From Streptomyces phaeofaciens (GTDB lineage Bacteria > Actinomycetota > Actinomycetes > Streptomycetales > Streptomycetaceae): a stretch of DNA of 64,000 nt. The stretch spans positions 62,001-126,000 of the forward strand of contig NZ_BMSA01000012.1 in the NCBI RefSeq assembly GCF_014648915.1, read 5' to 3'. Shown here one piece after another: positions 35,181 to 43,462 of this stretch. Position 1 is the stretch's first letter, and every line of letters begins with the position of its first letter. The notes under the pieces are model-generated. The model searched no databases, was not told where the DNA came from, and was given only the letters and a program-made list of their open reading frames with translations. The position numbers were made by a program, and so were the translations under genes.

Positions 35181-36002
35181 ATGGCACTGACCGCGAGGAT
35201 CCGCACCAAGGACGGATGGGCCGTGTCGCACGCGGTCGTCACGGTGACGGACATGACGGGCACGCAGATGCTGCGCGCCGAGGCGGACGCCGAGGGCGCC
35301 GTACGGGACGCGACCGAGCTGGCGCCCGGGGCGTACACGGTGATCGTCACCGCCGTCGGGTACGCGCCCGTGGCCTCCAGCGCGATCGTGACGGCGAGCC
35401 GACGCGCCGAGGTCGGGGCGGTCACCCTCGCCCGGCAGGGCGGCACCGAGCTGCCGCCGCCCGGACCGTGGACGGTCGACCCGGCGCACTCCACGGTCGC
35501 CGCCGTGGCGCAGCACCTGGGCATCTCCAGTGTGCGCGGCCGGTTCACGGAGTTCTCCGCGAGCATCGAGATCGCCCCGGACGAGGTCACCAGGTCCCGG
35601 GTGGAGGCGGTCATCCGGGCCGCGTCCATCGACACCGGCAACGGCATGCGCGACACCCATCTGCGCTCGGCGGACTTCCTGGACGCCGAGACCCACCCGG
35701 AGATCACCTACCGCTCGACCGGCCTGACGGTGGCGGGCCCGGACCGGTGGACCGTGCACGGCGATCTCACGTTGCGCGGGGTCGTCCGCCCGGTCGACCT
35801 GGACCTCGCCCACCTCGGCGTCGGCGCCGACCCCTGGGGCGGCACCCGGGCCGCGTTCCGCGCCACCGCGGAACTCCACCGCGAGGACTTCGCCATGAAC
35901 TACAACCAGGTCGTCCAGGCCGGCATCGCCGCCATCGGTACGACCCTGAGGGTCGAGCTGGACATCCAGGCGGTGCAGGGGGACACGCTGCCCCGGGCGT
36001 AG
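35181..36002 (+). CDS. YceI protein with N-terminal regulatory-like domain
   Basis: A 273-residue protein. Residues 1-85 are a carboxypeptidase-regulatory-like sandwich of the same type as the repeats on the preceding MFS protein (AVVTVTDMTGTQMLRAEADAEG). Residues about 95-270 are a YceI lipocalin-like barrel beginning WTVDPAHSTVAAVAQHLGISSVRG, a fold that binds isoprenoid or lipid ligands. It has no signal peptide, although many YceI proteins are exported. GAGGAG lies upstream of ATG 35181. Gap to the MFS gene is 87 bp. The shared domain suggests both proteins work with the same ligand or partner. Confidence 0.9.
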   Translation: MALTARIRTKDGWAVSHAVVTVTDMTGTQMLRAEADAEGAVRDATELAPGAYTVIVTAVGYAPVASSAIVTASRRAEVGAVTLARQGGTELPPPGPWTVDPAHSTVAAVAQHLGISSVRGRFTEFSASIEIAPDEVTRSRVEAVIRAASIDTGNGMRDTHLRSADFLDAETHPEITYRSTGLTVAGPDRWTVHGDLTLRGVVRPVDLDLAHLGVGADPWGGTRAAFRATAELHREDFAMNYNQVVQAGIAAIGTTLRVELDIQAVQGDTLPRA

Positions 36003-36052
36003 GACCACCGGGGTCACGCGGTCGGGGTCCGTGTCGCCCTAGGCTGACCTGC

Positions 36053-36523
36053 ATGGCACCGAACATCGCGACCAACACCGCCGTCACCCTGGACGAGTTG
36101 CTGGACTTCGTACGCCCCCGGCACCACGCGATCCTGCTGACCCGGCGGGCCGACGGAGGGCCCCAGGGGTCGCCGCTGACCTGCGGGGTCGACGACTCGG
36201 GGCGGATCGTCGTCTCGACCTACCCGGAGCGGGCCAAGACCCGCAACGCCAAGCGCGACGAGCGGGTCAGCGTCCTCGTGCTGAGCGACGACTGGAACGG
36301 CCCCTGGGTGCAGATCGACGGCACGGCCGAGGTGATCGACTCCCCCGACTCCGTGGAGCCGCTCGTCGAGTACTTCCGCAACATCGCCGGCGAACACCCC
36401 GACTGGGACGAGTACCGGGCCGCCATGGTCAAGCAGGGCAAGTCGATCATCCGCATCACCCCGGAACGCTGGGGACCGGTGGCGACGGGGGGCTTTCCGG
36501 CGCGGCTCGCCCCCGAGGAGTAG
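36053..36523 (+). CDS. PPOX-class F420-dependent oxidoreductase
   Basis: A 156-residue split-barrel flavin/deazaflavin protein. Conserved parts include LTRRADGGPQGSPLTCGVDD and VSTYPERAKTRNAKRDERVSVLVL. The family reduces small molecules with F420H2 and is abundant in actinobacteria. ATG 36053. It ends immediately next to the stop of the convergent tetR gene with no gap, so transcripts overlap. Confidence 0.9.
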   Translation: MAPNIATNTAVTLDELLDFVRPRHHAILLTRRADGGPQGSPLTCGVDDSGRIVVSTYPERAKTRNAKRDERVSVLVLSDDWNGPWVQIDGTAEVIDSPDSVEPLVEYFRNIAGEHPDWDEYRAAMVKQGKSIIRITPERWGPVATGGFPARLAPEE

Positions 36524-37291
36524 TCAGCCGCGCTCCACCATCGCCTCGATGCCCGCGATCAGCAGGTCCAGGGCGAAGGTGAAGTCGCGGTTCATCATCT
36601 CGGCGACCGTGTCGCCGCCGCGGGCCGCCATCAGGCTCTTGGACTGTTCGATGATCTCGGCGGTCTGCGGGGCCTCGGCGGTCGCGGTCAGCGCCTGCCG
36701 GAAGTACTCGTCGGGGGTCAGCCCGGTGTCCGCGACCCGGCTGAAGAAGTGGCCCTCGATCGTGCCGTAGCCGTACACGAACTGGAAGACGGCCGAGATG
36801 GCACCGGTGATGCCGTGCGCGGGCAGACCGGTGCGCAGCACGACCTGCTGGACCGCGCGGGAGAAACGCAGCGAGTTCGGGCCGATGTTGAGGTAGCGGC
36901 CGGCGAGCGGCGACAGCCAGGGGTGGCGGACCAGAAGGGTCCGGTACAGCGTGGCCAGCGCGCGCAGCTGGGTCCGCCAGTCCTCGTCCGCGGCCGCCGG
37001 ATCGGGGGGCTCCAGTTCGCCGAAGGCGGCGTCAAGGGCGAGTTCGAGGAGGTCGTCCTTGGTGTCGACGTACCAGTACACGGACATCGCCGTCACGTTC
37101 AGCTCGGCCGCGAGGCGGCGCATGGAGAACTTCGCGAGCCCCTCGGCGTCCAGCAGTCGTACGGTCGCCTCGGTGATCCGTTCCCGGTCGAGCCCGGAAG
37201 GCTGACCGCCACCGCCCCGGCCACGCCGCCGCGCCTTGCCGTCCTCCAGCCAGACACTGCGCTGCGCGGCTTCCTTGGCGGTCTCGGCCAT
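36524..37291 (-). CDS. TetR-family repressor
   Basis: A 255-residue regulator. After a basic leader (KARRRGRGGGG), the helix-turn-helix is at about residues 40-75 (ITEATVRLLDAEGLAKFSMR, MSVYWYVDTKDDLLE). The C-terminal ligand domain is of the TetR_C type found in regulators of drug pumps. ATG 37291 follows GGAAGG. An MFS exporter gene lies upstream on the same strand beyond a 575-bp repeat-filled gap; the TGTACG palindrome before that exporter is a likely target. Confidence 0.9.
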   Translation of the reverse strand: MAETAKEAAQRSVWLEDGKARRRGRGGGGQPSGLDRERITEATVRLLDAEGLAKFSMRRLAAELNVTAMSVYWYVDTKDDLLELALDAAFGELEPPDPAAADEDWRTQLRALATLYRTLLVRHPWLSPLAGRYLNIGPNSLRFSRAVQQVVLRTGLPAHGITGAISAVFQFVYGYGTIEGHFFSRVADTGLTPDEYFRQALTATAEAPQTAEIIEQSKSLMAARGGDTVAEMMNRDFTFALDLLIAGIEAMVERG

Positions 37292-37866
37292 GGCCAGCAC
37301 CTTCCTGCGTTCCGGTAACTGGGAAAGATGCTAGGCGGCCGCCGCCCCGAGGTGCCGGAGGGAGCGGCGCGGGCAGCCAATTCGGGCCTGGGGGGCGAGC
37401 GGGGCTTCGGGGTGGGGGGCCTCGGGGTGGGGGGGCGGCCGGGGGGCGGGCGTGCAGCCAGGGCGGGCGCCCGGGGGCGGCAGGGCGGGCGGGCGCCCAG
37501 GCAGGCGGGCGGGCGGTCAGGGGTGCGGCCAGGGCGTGCCGTCGGGCAGGCGGCAGCCGGAGGCACGGCGATCGGCCAGGCGACAGCCGAACCCGCGGCG
37601 ATCGGGCAGACAGCCGGCCAGGCGGCAGCCGAACCCACGGCGATCGGACAGACAGCCGGCCAGGCGACAACCGAACCCACGGCGATCGGACAGACAGCCG
37701 GCCAGGCGACAACCGAACCCACGGCGATCGGACAGACAGCCGGCCAGGCGACAACCGAACCCGCGGCGATCGGGCAGACAGCCGGCCGGGCGGCGGCCAG
37801 GCGGCCCGGCGCACGGCGGCAGGCCGGCAGGTCGCCAGGCGGGGCGAGTGCCGGCGGCGACCGCTC
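37292..37866. other. 575-bp gene-free gap with repeats
   Basis: Between tetR and the MFS gene. Every frame is open over much of it because the repeat unit is 42 bp, but the codon third positions are not biased to G/C as in real genes here. I take it as noncoding. The left part is a G-rich purine stretch. Confidence 0.65.
37599..37793. repeat. 42-bp tandem repeat array
   Basis: Units begin CGATCGG-CAGACAGCCGGCC at 37599, 37641, 37683, 37725 and 37767. The three middle units are nearly identical and the outer ones diverge. A partial copy lies at 37569. Each unit has CGATCG and the palindrome CCGG/GCCGGC. There are no spacers, so it is not CRISPR. Confidence 0.92.
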
Positions 37867-39318
37867 TCAGGTGGCCGGAGCCGGTGGCTCCTTCTGCCGC
37901 TCGGCCCTGCGCAGCAGACCCGCTGCCACCAGTCCTCCGGCCAGCACCGCCACGGCCCCCACCAGCTGCCCGGCGCCGAGCCCGGCCGACAGTGACTTCC
38001 CCGAGGCGACGGAGGAGCTGAGCACCGCGCCCAGCACGGCCACCCCGAGCCCGTTCCCGAACTCCGCCAGCGTCCCGTTGATCCCCGCGCCGACCCCGGC
38101 CTTCGCCGGCGGTATCGCGCTCATGATCGCGTGGGCCATCGCCGGGTTGGCGACCGCGCATCCCACGCCGATGAGCACCAGCCCGATCGCGGTGCCGGTG
38201 TACCCGTCGCCGGTGGTCGCGATGGACACCAGGCCGGCGGCCATCACCACCATGCTCGCCATGACGGCGACCGGCGTGCCCAGCTTCGCGGTCAGTTTCG
38301 GCGCCACCCCGGAGAAGTTGAGCGCGACGACCGTCAGCGCCAGCGGCGCGGTCCGCAGACCCGCCTCCAGGGGGCCGTATCCGAGGACGAACTGCAGGTG
38401 CTGGGTGAGCAGGAAGAGCGCGCCGCCCATCCCGAAGGTGATCAGTACCGCCCCGCCGACCGCACCCGCGAACCGGCGGTCACGGAAGAACGCCAGGTCG
38501 AGCATGGGGTGGGGGATCCTGCTCTCCCACCAGGCGAACACCGTCAGGACGACGGCCGCGACCGCCGCGCTCACCAGCACCCGCGCCGACGTCCAGCCGT
38601 GCGCCGGGCCGGAGATGATCGCGAGGACGAGTGACGCCATGCCGATGGTGGACAGGAGCGCGCCGAGCAGGTCGGGCCGGTCGCCCCGCGGGTTCTTCGA
38701 CTCCGGCACCAGCGCGATCACCGCGCCCAGGGCCAGCGCCACGACCGGCAGGTTGATCAGGAAGATCGCGCCCCACCAGAAGTGGTTCAGCATGAAACCG
38801 CCGATCAGCGGGCCGGTGGCGAAGCCGAGCGCGTTCACCGCGGCCCAGATGCCGATCGCCTTCGGCTGCTCCTCGGACGTGAAGATCTGCATCACGACGG
38901 CGAGGGTGGTGGTGAGCAGCAGCGCGCCGCCGACGCCCATGCCGGCCCGGGCGGCGATCAGCTCGCCGCTGGTGTCCGCGAGTCCGGCCACGAGCGAACC
39001 GGTGCCGAACAGCGCCAGGCCGGTGACCAGCATCTTCTTCCGGCCGTAGCGGTCGGCGGCGCTGCCCGCGGTGAGCAGCAGGCCGGACTGCACGAGCGAG
39101 TACGCGTTGATCATCCACTGGATGTCGGAGGTGGTCGCGTCCAGTTCCTCGGTGAGGGAGGGGATCGCGACGTTCAGGATCGTGTTGTCGAGCAGGACGG
39201 TGAGCTGGGCCAGGCAGATCACGCCGAGGATCAGCCAGCGCTGGGAATGGCCGCCCCGCGGATCGCCGGCCCGGGGTCGGCCGGCCCGGGGGGACGGGGT
39301 CGTGGACGTCGTCGTCAT
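37867..39318 (-). CDS. DHA2-type MFS exporter
   Basis: A 483-residue 14-helix multidrug exporter of the EmrB/QacA family, with the typical LDNTILNVAIPSLTEELDA, QWMINAYSLVQSGLLLTAGS and ADRYGRKK motifs. ATG 39318; ATG 39327 is also possible. A perfect TGTACGGCGTACA palindrome lies 24 bp upstream of the start. The tetR gene downstream on the same strand is the probable regulator. The first MFS exporter of this window belongs to the same family but carries extra domains this one lacks. Confidence 0.93.
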   Translation of the reverse strand: MTTTSTTPSPRAGRPRAGDPRGGHSQRWLILGVICLAQLTVLLDNTILNVAIPSLTEELDATTSDIQWMINAYSLVQSGLLLTAGSAADRYGRKKMLVTGLALFGTGSLVAGLADTSGELIAARAGMGVGGALLLTTTLAVVMQIFTSEEQPKAIGIWAAVNALGFATGPLIGGFMLNHFWWGAIFLINLPVVALALGAVIALVPESKNPRGDRPDLLGALLSTIGMASLVLAIISGPAHGWTSARVLVSAAVAAVVLTVFAWWESRIPHPMLDLAFFRDRRFAGAVGGAVLITFGMGGALFLLTQHLQFVLGYGPLEAGLRTAPLALTVVALNFSGVAPKLTAKLGTPVAVMASMVVMAAGLVSIATTGDGYTGTAIGLVLIGVGCAVANPAMAHAIMSAIPPAKAGVGAGINGTLAEFGNGLGVAVLGAVLSSSVASGKSLSAGLGAGQLVGAVAVLAGGLVAAGLLRRAERQKEPPAPAT

Positions 39319-39341
39319 GCTGTACACCGTAGAAGGATTCC

Positions 39342-39354
39342 TGTACGGCGTACA
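39342..39354. promoter_or_regulatory. Palindromic operator before MFS gene
   Basis: TGTACGGCGTACA, a perfect 13-bp palindrome, with a half site TGTACA at 39321-39326. Likely bound by the neighbouring TetR protein. Confidence 0.55.
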
Positions 39355-39399
39355 ACAGAGTTGTCGGGCACGGGAGGACGGGTGCTCGGGCGCACGAAG

Positions 39400-39431
39400 A
39401 AGGGCGGTGGCTCGGGTGAGCCACCGCCCTT
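39400..39431 (-). terminator. Terminator after GT39 operon
   Basis: Perfect 14-bp arms AAGGGCGGTGGCTC and GAGCCACCGCCCTT with loop GGGT, 16 bp after the glycosyltransferase stop. Confidence 0.88.
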
Positions 39432-39447
39432 CCCACTCAGCCGTACG

Positions 39448-41676
39448 TCAGCCGCTCGACTTCTGGGTGAGGTCGTAGAAGGTGGCCGAACCCACCGTCA
39501 CCTCCTTGAAGTTGGCCTGCACCCAGGTGCTGATCTGCGAGGACGTGCCGTCGCTGCTGCCGCCCATACCGCCGCCGCTGCCGCTGGAGACGAAGTAGTG
39601 GATCCTGCCGTCCGCCACGTACTCCTTGAACTGCGCCAGCGTCGGGGACGGGTCGGTGCCGTTGAAGCCGCCGATCGCCATCACGGCCTCACCGGTGGCC
39701 AGCTGGTAGCTCGCCGCGTTCTGGGCGCCGATCGCGGCCGCCGCCCAGGTGTAGTCGTCGGCGTCGGCCTCCAGCAGCTTCTTGGCCTCGTCGGTGACGC
39801 TCGCGCCGTTCAGCAGGCCGCCGACGCCACCGCCGCCGCCCATGCCGCCGCCTTCGCCCGTCTGACCGCCGGGCCCGGCCTGCTGACCCTGGCCCTGGCC
39901 CTGGCCCTGACCCTGGCCCTGGGTGGAGCCGTTGCCGTTCTGGCCCGGCATGCCCCCGCCGCCCATCTGACCGCCGCCGGGGAAGCCGTTGCCCTGCTGG
40001 TTCTGGCCCTGCTGGTTCTGGCCCTGGGTGTTGCCGCCGCCGTTCTGCTGCTGGCCGCCGGGGCCGCCGCCGTTGCCGCCGAAGCCGCCCCGGCCACCGC
40101 CACCGCCCGGACCGCCGCCGCCCATCATGGACGAGCCTGCCGGGCCCGCCGTCACGATGGAACCGGTGTGGCCCTCCTGGAGGGTGCTGATCGTGTACGC
40201 GGTCGGGCCGGCCAGCGAGGCCACCAGACCGAGCGAGGCCGCCGCGAGGGCGAGCTGACGGTTGATCCGGCCGGCGAAGACCAGGCCGAGCGCGGCGACC
40301 AGGCCGCCGATCAGCACCAGCCACTTCAGCCAGGGCAGGTAGTCCGAGGTGCGGTTGAGCAGGACGTACGACCAGGCCGCCGCCGCCACGACCGAGGCCG
40401 CGAGGGTGATCGACGCCCACAGTTCGGACCGCTTCTCCCACAGGATCCCGGCGCCCATGCCGATCACGGCCGCCATGTAGGGGGCGAGGGCCACCGTGTA
40501 GTACTGGTGGAAGATGCCCGCCATGTAGCTGAAGACGACCATGGTGATCAGCAGCGAGCCGCCCCAGACGAGGAACAGACCGCGGGTGGCCGAGGTGCGC
40601 TTGAGCTTGCTGGTCGCCACCAGACCGCCGACCAGCAGGATCAGCGCGGCCGGCAGCAGCCAGGAGATCTGGCCGCCGATCTCGGAGTTGAACATCCGGT
40701 CCCAGCCGGTCTCGCCCCACTGCCCGGTGTTGCCGCCGCCACCGCCACCGCCGACACTGCCGGTCTCCTCGCCGTTGAGACGGCCGAGACCGTTGTAGCC
40801 GAAGGTCAGCTCCAGGAAGGAGTTGTTCTGCGAGCCGCCGATGTACGGGCGGGAGGACGCGGGCCACAGCTCGACGATCGCGACCCACCAGCCGCCGGAC
40901 ACGATCAGCGCGCCCGTGGCGACGGCCAGCTGGCCGAACCGCTTCTTCACCGACACCGGAGCGCAGACCGCGTAGACGAGCGCGAGCGGCGGCAGGATCA
41001 GGAAGGCCTGGAGCGTCTTGGCGAGGAACGCGAAGCCGATCGCGACACCGGCCCACACCAGCCACTTCGTCCGGCCGTCCTCCAGTGCGCGGGCCACCAT
41101 GTAGCAGGCCACGGCCATCAGCAGGGCCAGCATCGCGTCCGGGTTGTTGAACCGGAACATCAGCGCGGCGACGGGGGTGAGCGCGAGCACGGCGCCCGCG
41201 ATCAGGCCGGCCGCGGCACTGAAGCGGCGGCGCACCGAGGCATGGACGACGGCGACCGTGCCGACGCCCATCAGCACCTCGGGGACGAGGATCGCCCAGG
41301 AGTTCAGGCCGAAGAGCCTGACCGACAGCGCCATCGGCCACAGCGAGGCCGGGGGCTTGTCGACGGTGATGGCGTTGCCCGCGTCCAGCGAGCCGAAGAA
41401 GAGGGCCTTCCAGGACTGGCTGCCGGCCTGGACGGCGGCGGAGTAGAAGGAGTTCGCGTAGCCGGAGGCGCTCAGGTTGTACAGGTAGAGCAGGAGGGTG
41501 GCGGCCAGCAGGCCGAGGAAGGCCGGGCGCGCCCAGCGGGGGTCCTCGGGGCGGCCGCGCCACAGTCTGCGGTACAGGGGCTGCTTCGGCTCACCCGACT
41601 CGGGAGCCGGGACCGCCGGTTCCGCGGTGGTGTCCGTCGGTGGCCAGGTCGTCGTCTGGTCGAGGTGGGTGGTCAT
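39448..41676 (-). CDS. GT39/ArnT-like membrane glycosyltransferase
   Basis: A 742-residue polyprenyl-phosphate-sugar-dependent transferase (PMT/ArnT type). The conserved acidic loop DAGNAITVDKPPASLWPM lies near residue 95, and about 12 helices fill residues 45-505. Between about residues 513 and 629 is an extreme Gly/Gln/Asn linker (GQGQGQGQGQGQ, GGGGMPGQ), followed by a soluble C-terminal domain of about 110 residues that may face outside. ATG 41676 overlaps the GT2 stop (ATGA). The upstream GT2 enzyme probably makes the lipid-linked sugar donor. Confidence 0.9.
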   Translation of the reverse strand: MTTHLDQTTTWPPTDTTAEPAVPAPESGEPKQPLYRRLWRGRPEDPRWARPAFLGLLAATLLLYLYNLSASGYANSFYSAAVQAGSQSWKALFFGSLDAGNAITVDKPPASLWPMALSVRLFGLNSWAILVPEVLMGVGTVAVVHASVRRRFSAAAGLIAGAVLALTPVAALMFRFNNPDAMLALLMAVACYMVARALEDGRTKWLVWAGVAIGFAFLAKTLQAFLILPPLALVYAVCAPVSVKKRFGQLAVATGALIVSGGWWVAIVELWPASSRPYIGGSQNNSFLELTFGYNGLGRLNGEETGSVGGGGGGGNTGQWGETGWDRMFNSEIGGQISWLLPAALILLVGGLVATSKLKRTSATRGLFLVWGGSLLITMVVFSYMAGIFHQYYTVALAPYMAAVIGMGAGILWEKRSELWASITLAASVVAAAAWSYVLLNRTSDYLPWLKWLVLIGGLVAALGLVFAGRINRQLALAAASLGLVASLAGPTAYTISTLQEGHTGSIVTAGPAGSSMMGGGGPGGGGGRGGFGGNGGGPGGQQQNGGGNTQGQNQQGQNQQGNGFPGGGQMGGGGMPGQNGNGSTQGQGQGQGQGQGQQAGPGGQTGEGGGMGGGGGVGGLLNGASVTDEAKKLLEADADDYTWAAAAIGAQNAASYQLATGEAVMAIGGFNGTDPSPTLAQFKEYVADGRIHYFVSSGSGGGMGGSSDGTSSQISTWVQANFKEVTVGSATFYDLTQKSSG

Positions 41677-43448
41677 CGGGCGTCCCCCGGGTCGGTGTCG
41701 TGGGGGCGCACCGGCTGCAAGCGCATGGTGGCGTCCCTCCAGGTGCCGTCCGCGGCTTCGCCGGCGCGGAACTGGGTCGTCGTGTCGAAGCTCGTCGTCG
41801 AATCGAAGCTCGTCGGGCTGTCGTGGCCGGTCGGGCTGTCGTGGCCGGTCCGGCTGTCGTGGCTCGTCCTGCCGTCGTAACCCGTCGGGCCGTCGTGGCC
41901 GGTCCGGCTGTCGTGGCTCGTCCTGCCGTCGTAACCCGTCGGGCCGTCGAAGCTCGTCGTGCCGCCGTGGCTCCTGGGCGTGGTGCGGCCCGTGGCCCTG
42001 TCGTGGCCGACGGCCGTGGTGTGGCCGGGGATGGTCTTGTCGTGGCCGACGGCCGTGGCGTGGCCGGTGGCCCTGTCCTGGCCCGTGGCCGTGGCGTGGC
42101 TCGTCGCGGTGTCGTGGGCGGTCGGGCCCGAGCGGTGCGGCAGCGGCGCGTGGGCCGGTGCGGCGGGGGTGCGGGGGGCGACCACGCCGGCCTGCGGCTC
42201 CTCGGCCTCCCGGCGGTCCGCGAACACCCACACGCGGAAGAGCAGGAAGCGCAGGACGGTCGCCGCGAGGTTGGCCGCGACCAGTACGGCGAGTTCGGTC
42301 GAGTGCGCGGGGGCGGAGTTCGCCGCGTTCAGCGCGACGAGCGAACCGCTGGTCAGCGCGAGTCCGATACCGAAGACGACCAGGCCCTGCGCCTGGTGCT
42401 TGACGGCCCCGCCCCGGCCGCGCACCCCGAAGGTCAGCCTCCGGTTGGCGGCGGTGTTGGCGACCGCCGAGACCAGCAGCGCGAGCGCGTTCGCGAACTG
42501 CGAGCCGCTGAACTGGCGGAAGCCGCTGTAGAGCAGCAGGTAGAAGAGGGTGGAGAGACCACCGACCACACAGAAGCCGACGAGCTGGCGGGCCAGGCCC
42601 TTGGGTACGTCCATGATGTCGCGGTCGCGGGGGTCGTCGCCGAACGGCCTGGTCAGCCGGTCCAGCGACAGCGAACCGGTGGCCAGCGCCTTCCCTACGC
42701 GCCAAACCCCCTTCAGGTCGTCGGTCGCCGTCTTCACGATGTGCACCGTGGAGTTCGGGTCGTCGACCCAGTCGACCGGCACCTCGTGGATACGGAGACC
42801 GGCCCGCTCGGCGAGCACCAGCATCTCAGTGTCGAAGAACCAGCCGGTGTCTTCCACCAGGGGGAGCAGGAGCTGTGCGACGTCACGCCGGATCGCCTTG
42901 AACCCGCACTGCGCGTCCGAGAAGCGGGCCTGGAGCGAGCCGCGCAGGATAAGGTTGTAGGCCCGGCTGATGAACTCCCGCTTCGGCCCGCGCACCACGC
43001 GGGAGCTGCGGGCCAGCCGGGAGCCGATCGCCAGGTCGGAGTGGCCGGAGATCAGCGGCGCCACCAGCGGCAGCAGTGCGTTGAGGTCGGTGGACAGGTC
43101 CACGTCCATGTACGCGAGGATCGGGGCGTCCGAGGCCGACCAGACGGTGCGCAGCGCACGGCCGCGGCCCTTCTGCTCGAGCCGGAAGGACTTCACCTCC
43201 GGGATCCGCGCCTCCAGCCGCTGTGCCACCAGGGGAGTGGTGTCCGTCGACGCGTTGTCCGCGATGGTGATGCGGAACGGGTACGGGAACGTACGCGCCA
43301 GATGGTCGTGCAGTCTCCGCACACACGGCTGGAGGTCCTTCTCCTCGTTGTAGACGGGGATCACTACGTCCAGTACAGGCGTACCGGCTGTGGCGGCCGG
43401 GAGGTGCTCCCGCGCCGGCAGGGTGCCGGGAGAAGAATCGGTTCGCAT
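41673..43448 (-). CDS. GT2 transferase fused to GtrA, repetitive tail
   Basis: A 591-residue protein. Residues about 22-260 are a GT2 polyprenyl-phosphate glycosyltransferase (DVVIPVYNEEKDL, YMDVDLSTDLNALLPL, DAQCGFKAI). Residues about 285-405 are a GtrA four-helix flippase-like domain (LVGFCVVGGLSTLFYLLLYSG). From about residue 445 to 560 is a hydrophilic tail of degenerate five-residue repeats (T-G-H-D-S/G/R). ATG 43448 has GAGGAAAG upstream. It likely transfers a sugar from a nucleotide donor to undecaprenyl phosphate and helps flip it. The tail is not part of either family. Confidence 0.92.
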   Translation of the reverse strand: MRTDSSPGTLPAREHLPAATAGTPVLDVVIPVYNEEKDLQPCVRRLHDHLARTFPYPFRITIADNASTDTTPLVAQRLEARIPEVKSFRLEQKGRGRALRTVWSASDAPILAYMDVDLSTDLNALLPLVAPLISGHSDLAIGSRLARSSRVVRGPKREFISRAYNLILRGSLQARFSDAQCGFKAIRRDVAQLLLPLVEDTGWFFDTEMLVLAERAGLRIHEVPVDWVDDPNSTVHIVKTATDDLKGVWRVGKALATGSLSLDRLTRPFGDDPRDRDIMDVPKGLARQLVGFCVVGGLSTLFYLLLYSGFRQFSGSQFANALALLVSAVANTAANRRLTFGVRGRGGAVKHQAQGLVVFGIGLALTSGSLVALNAANSAPAHSTELAVLVAANLAATVLRFLLFRVWVFADRREAEEPQAGVVAPRTPAAPAHAPLPHRSGPTAHDTATSHATATGQDRATGHATAVGHDKTIPGHTTAVGHDRATGRTTPRSHGGTTSFDGPTGYDGRTSHDSRTGHDGPTGYDGRTSHDSRTGHDSPTGHDSPTSFDSTTSFDTTTQFRAGEAADGTWRDATMRLQPVRPHDTDPGDAR

Positions 43449-43462
43449 GACAACGACTTTCC

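Noticed and set aside
32349..36017. 1222-residue minus-strand gene
   Set aside because: It is a shadow of marR, MFS and YceI, with Asp/Gly/Arg/His-rich composition typical of antisense frames.
36053..36523. Fusion of YceI gene with the F420-dependent oxidoreductase
   Set aside because: They are in different frames with a 50-bp gap, and ATG 36053 matches the family start.
37599..37793. CRISPR array
   Set aside because: The repeats follow each other directly with a constant 42-bp period and no unique spacers. No cas genes are nearby.
37328..39049. Plus-strand gene encoding a 14-residue Ala-Ile-Gly-Gln repeat
   Set aside because: It runs antisense through the MFS exporter, and the repeat codons lack the G/C third-position bias of real genes here.
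39448..42705. Single 1085-residue protein combining GT39 with an upstream part
   Set aside because: The upstream part is out of frame with GT2, is very Arg/His/Pro-rich, and is a shadow of the GT2 repeat region. ATG 41676 with ATGA overlap is a clear start.
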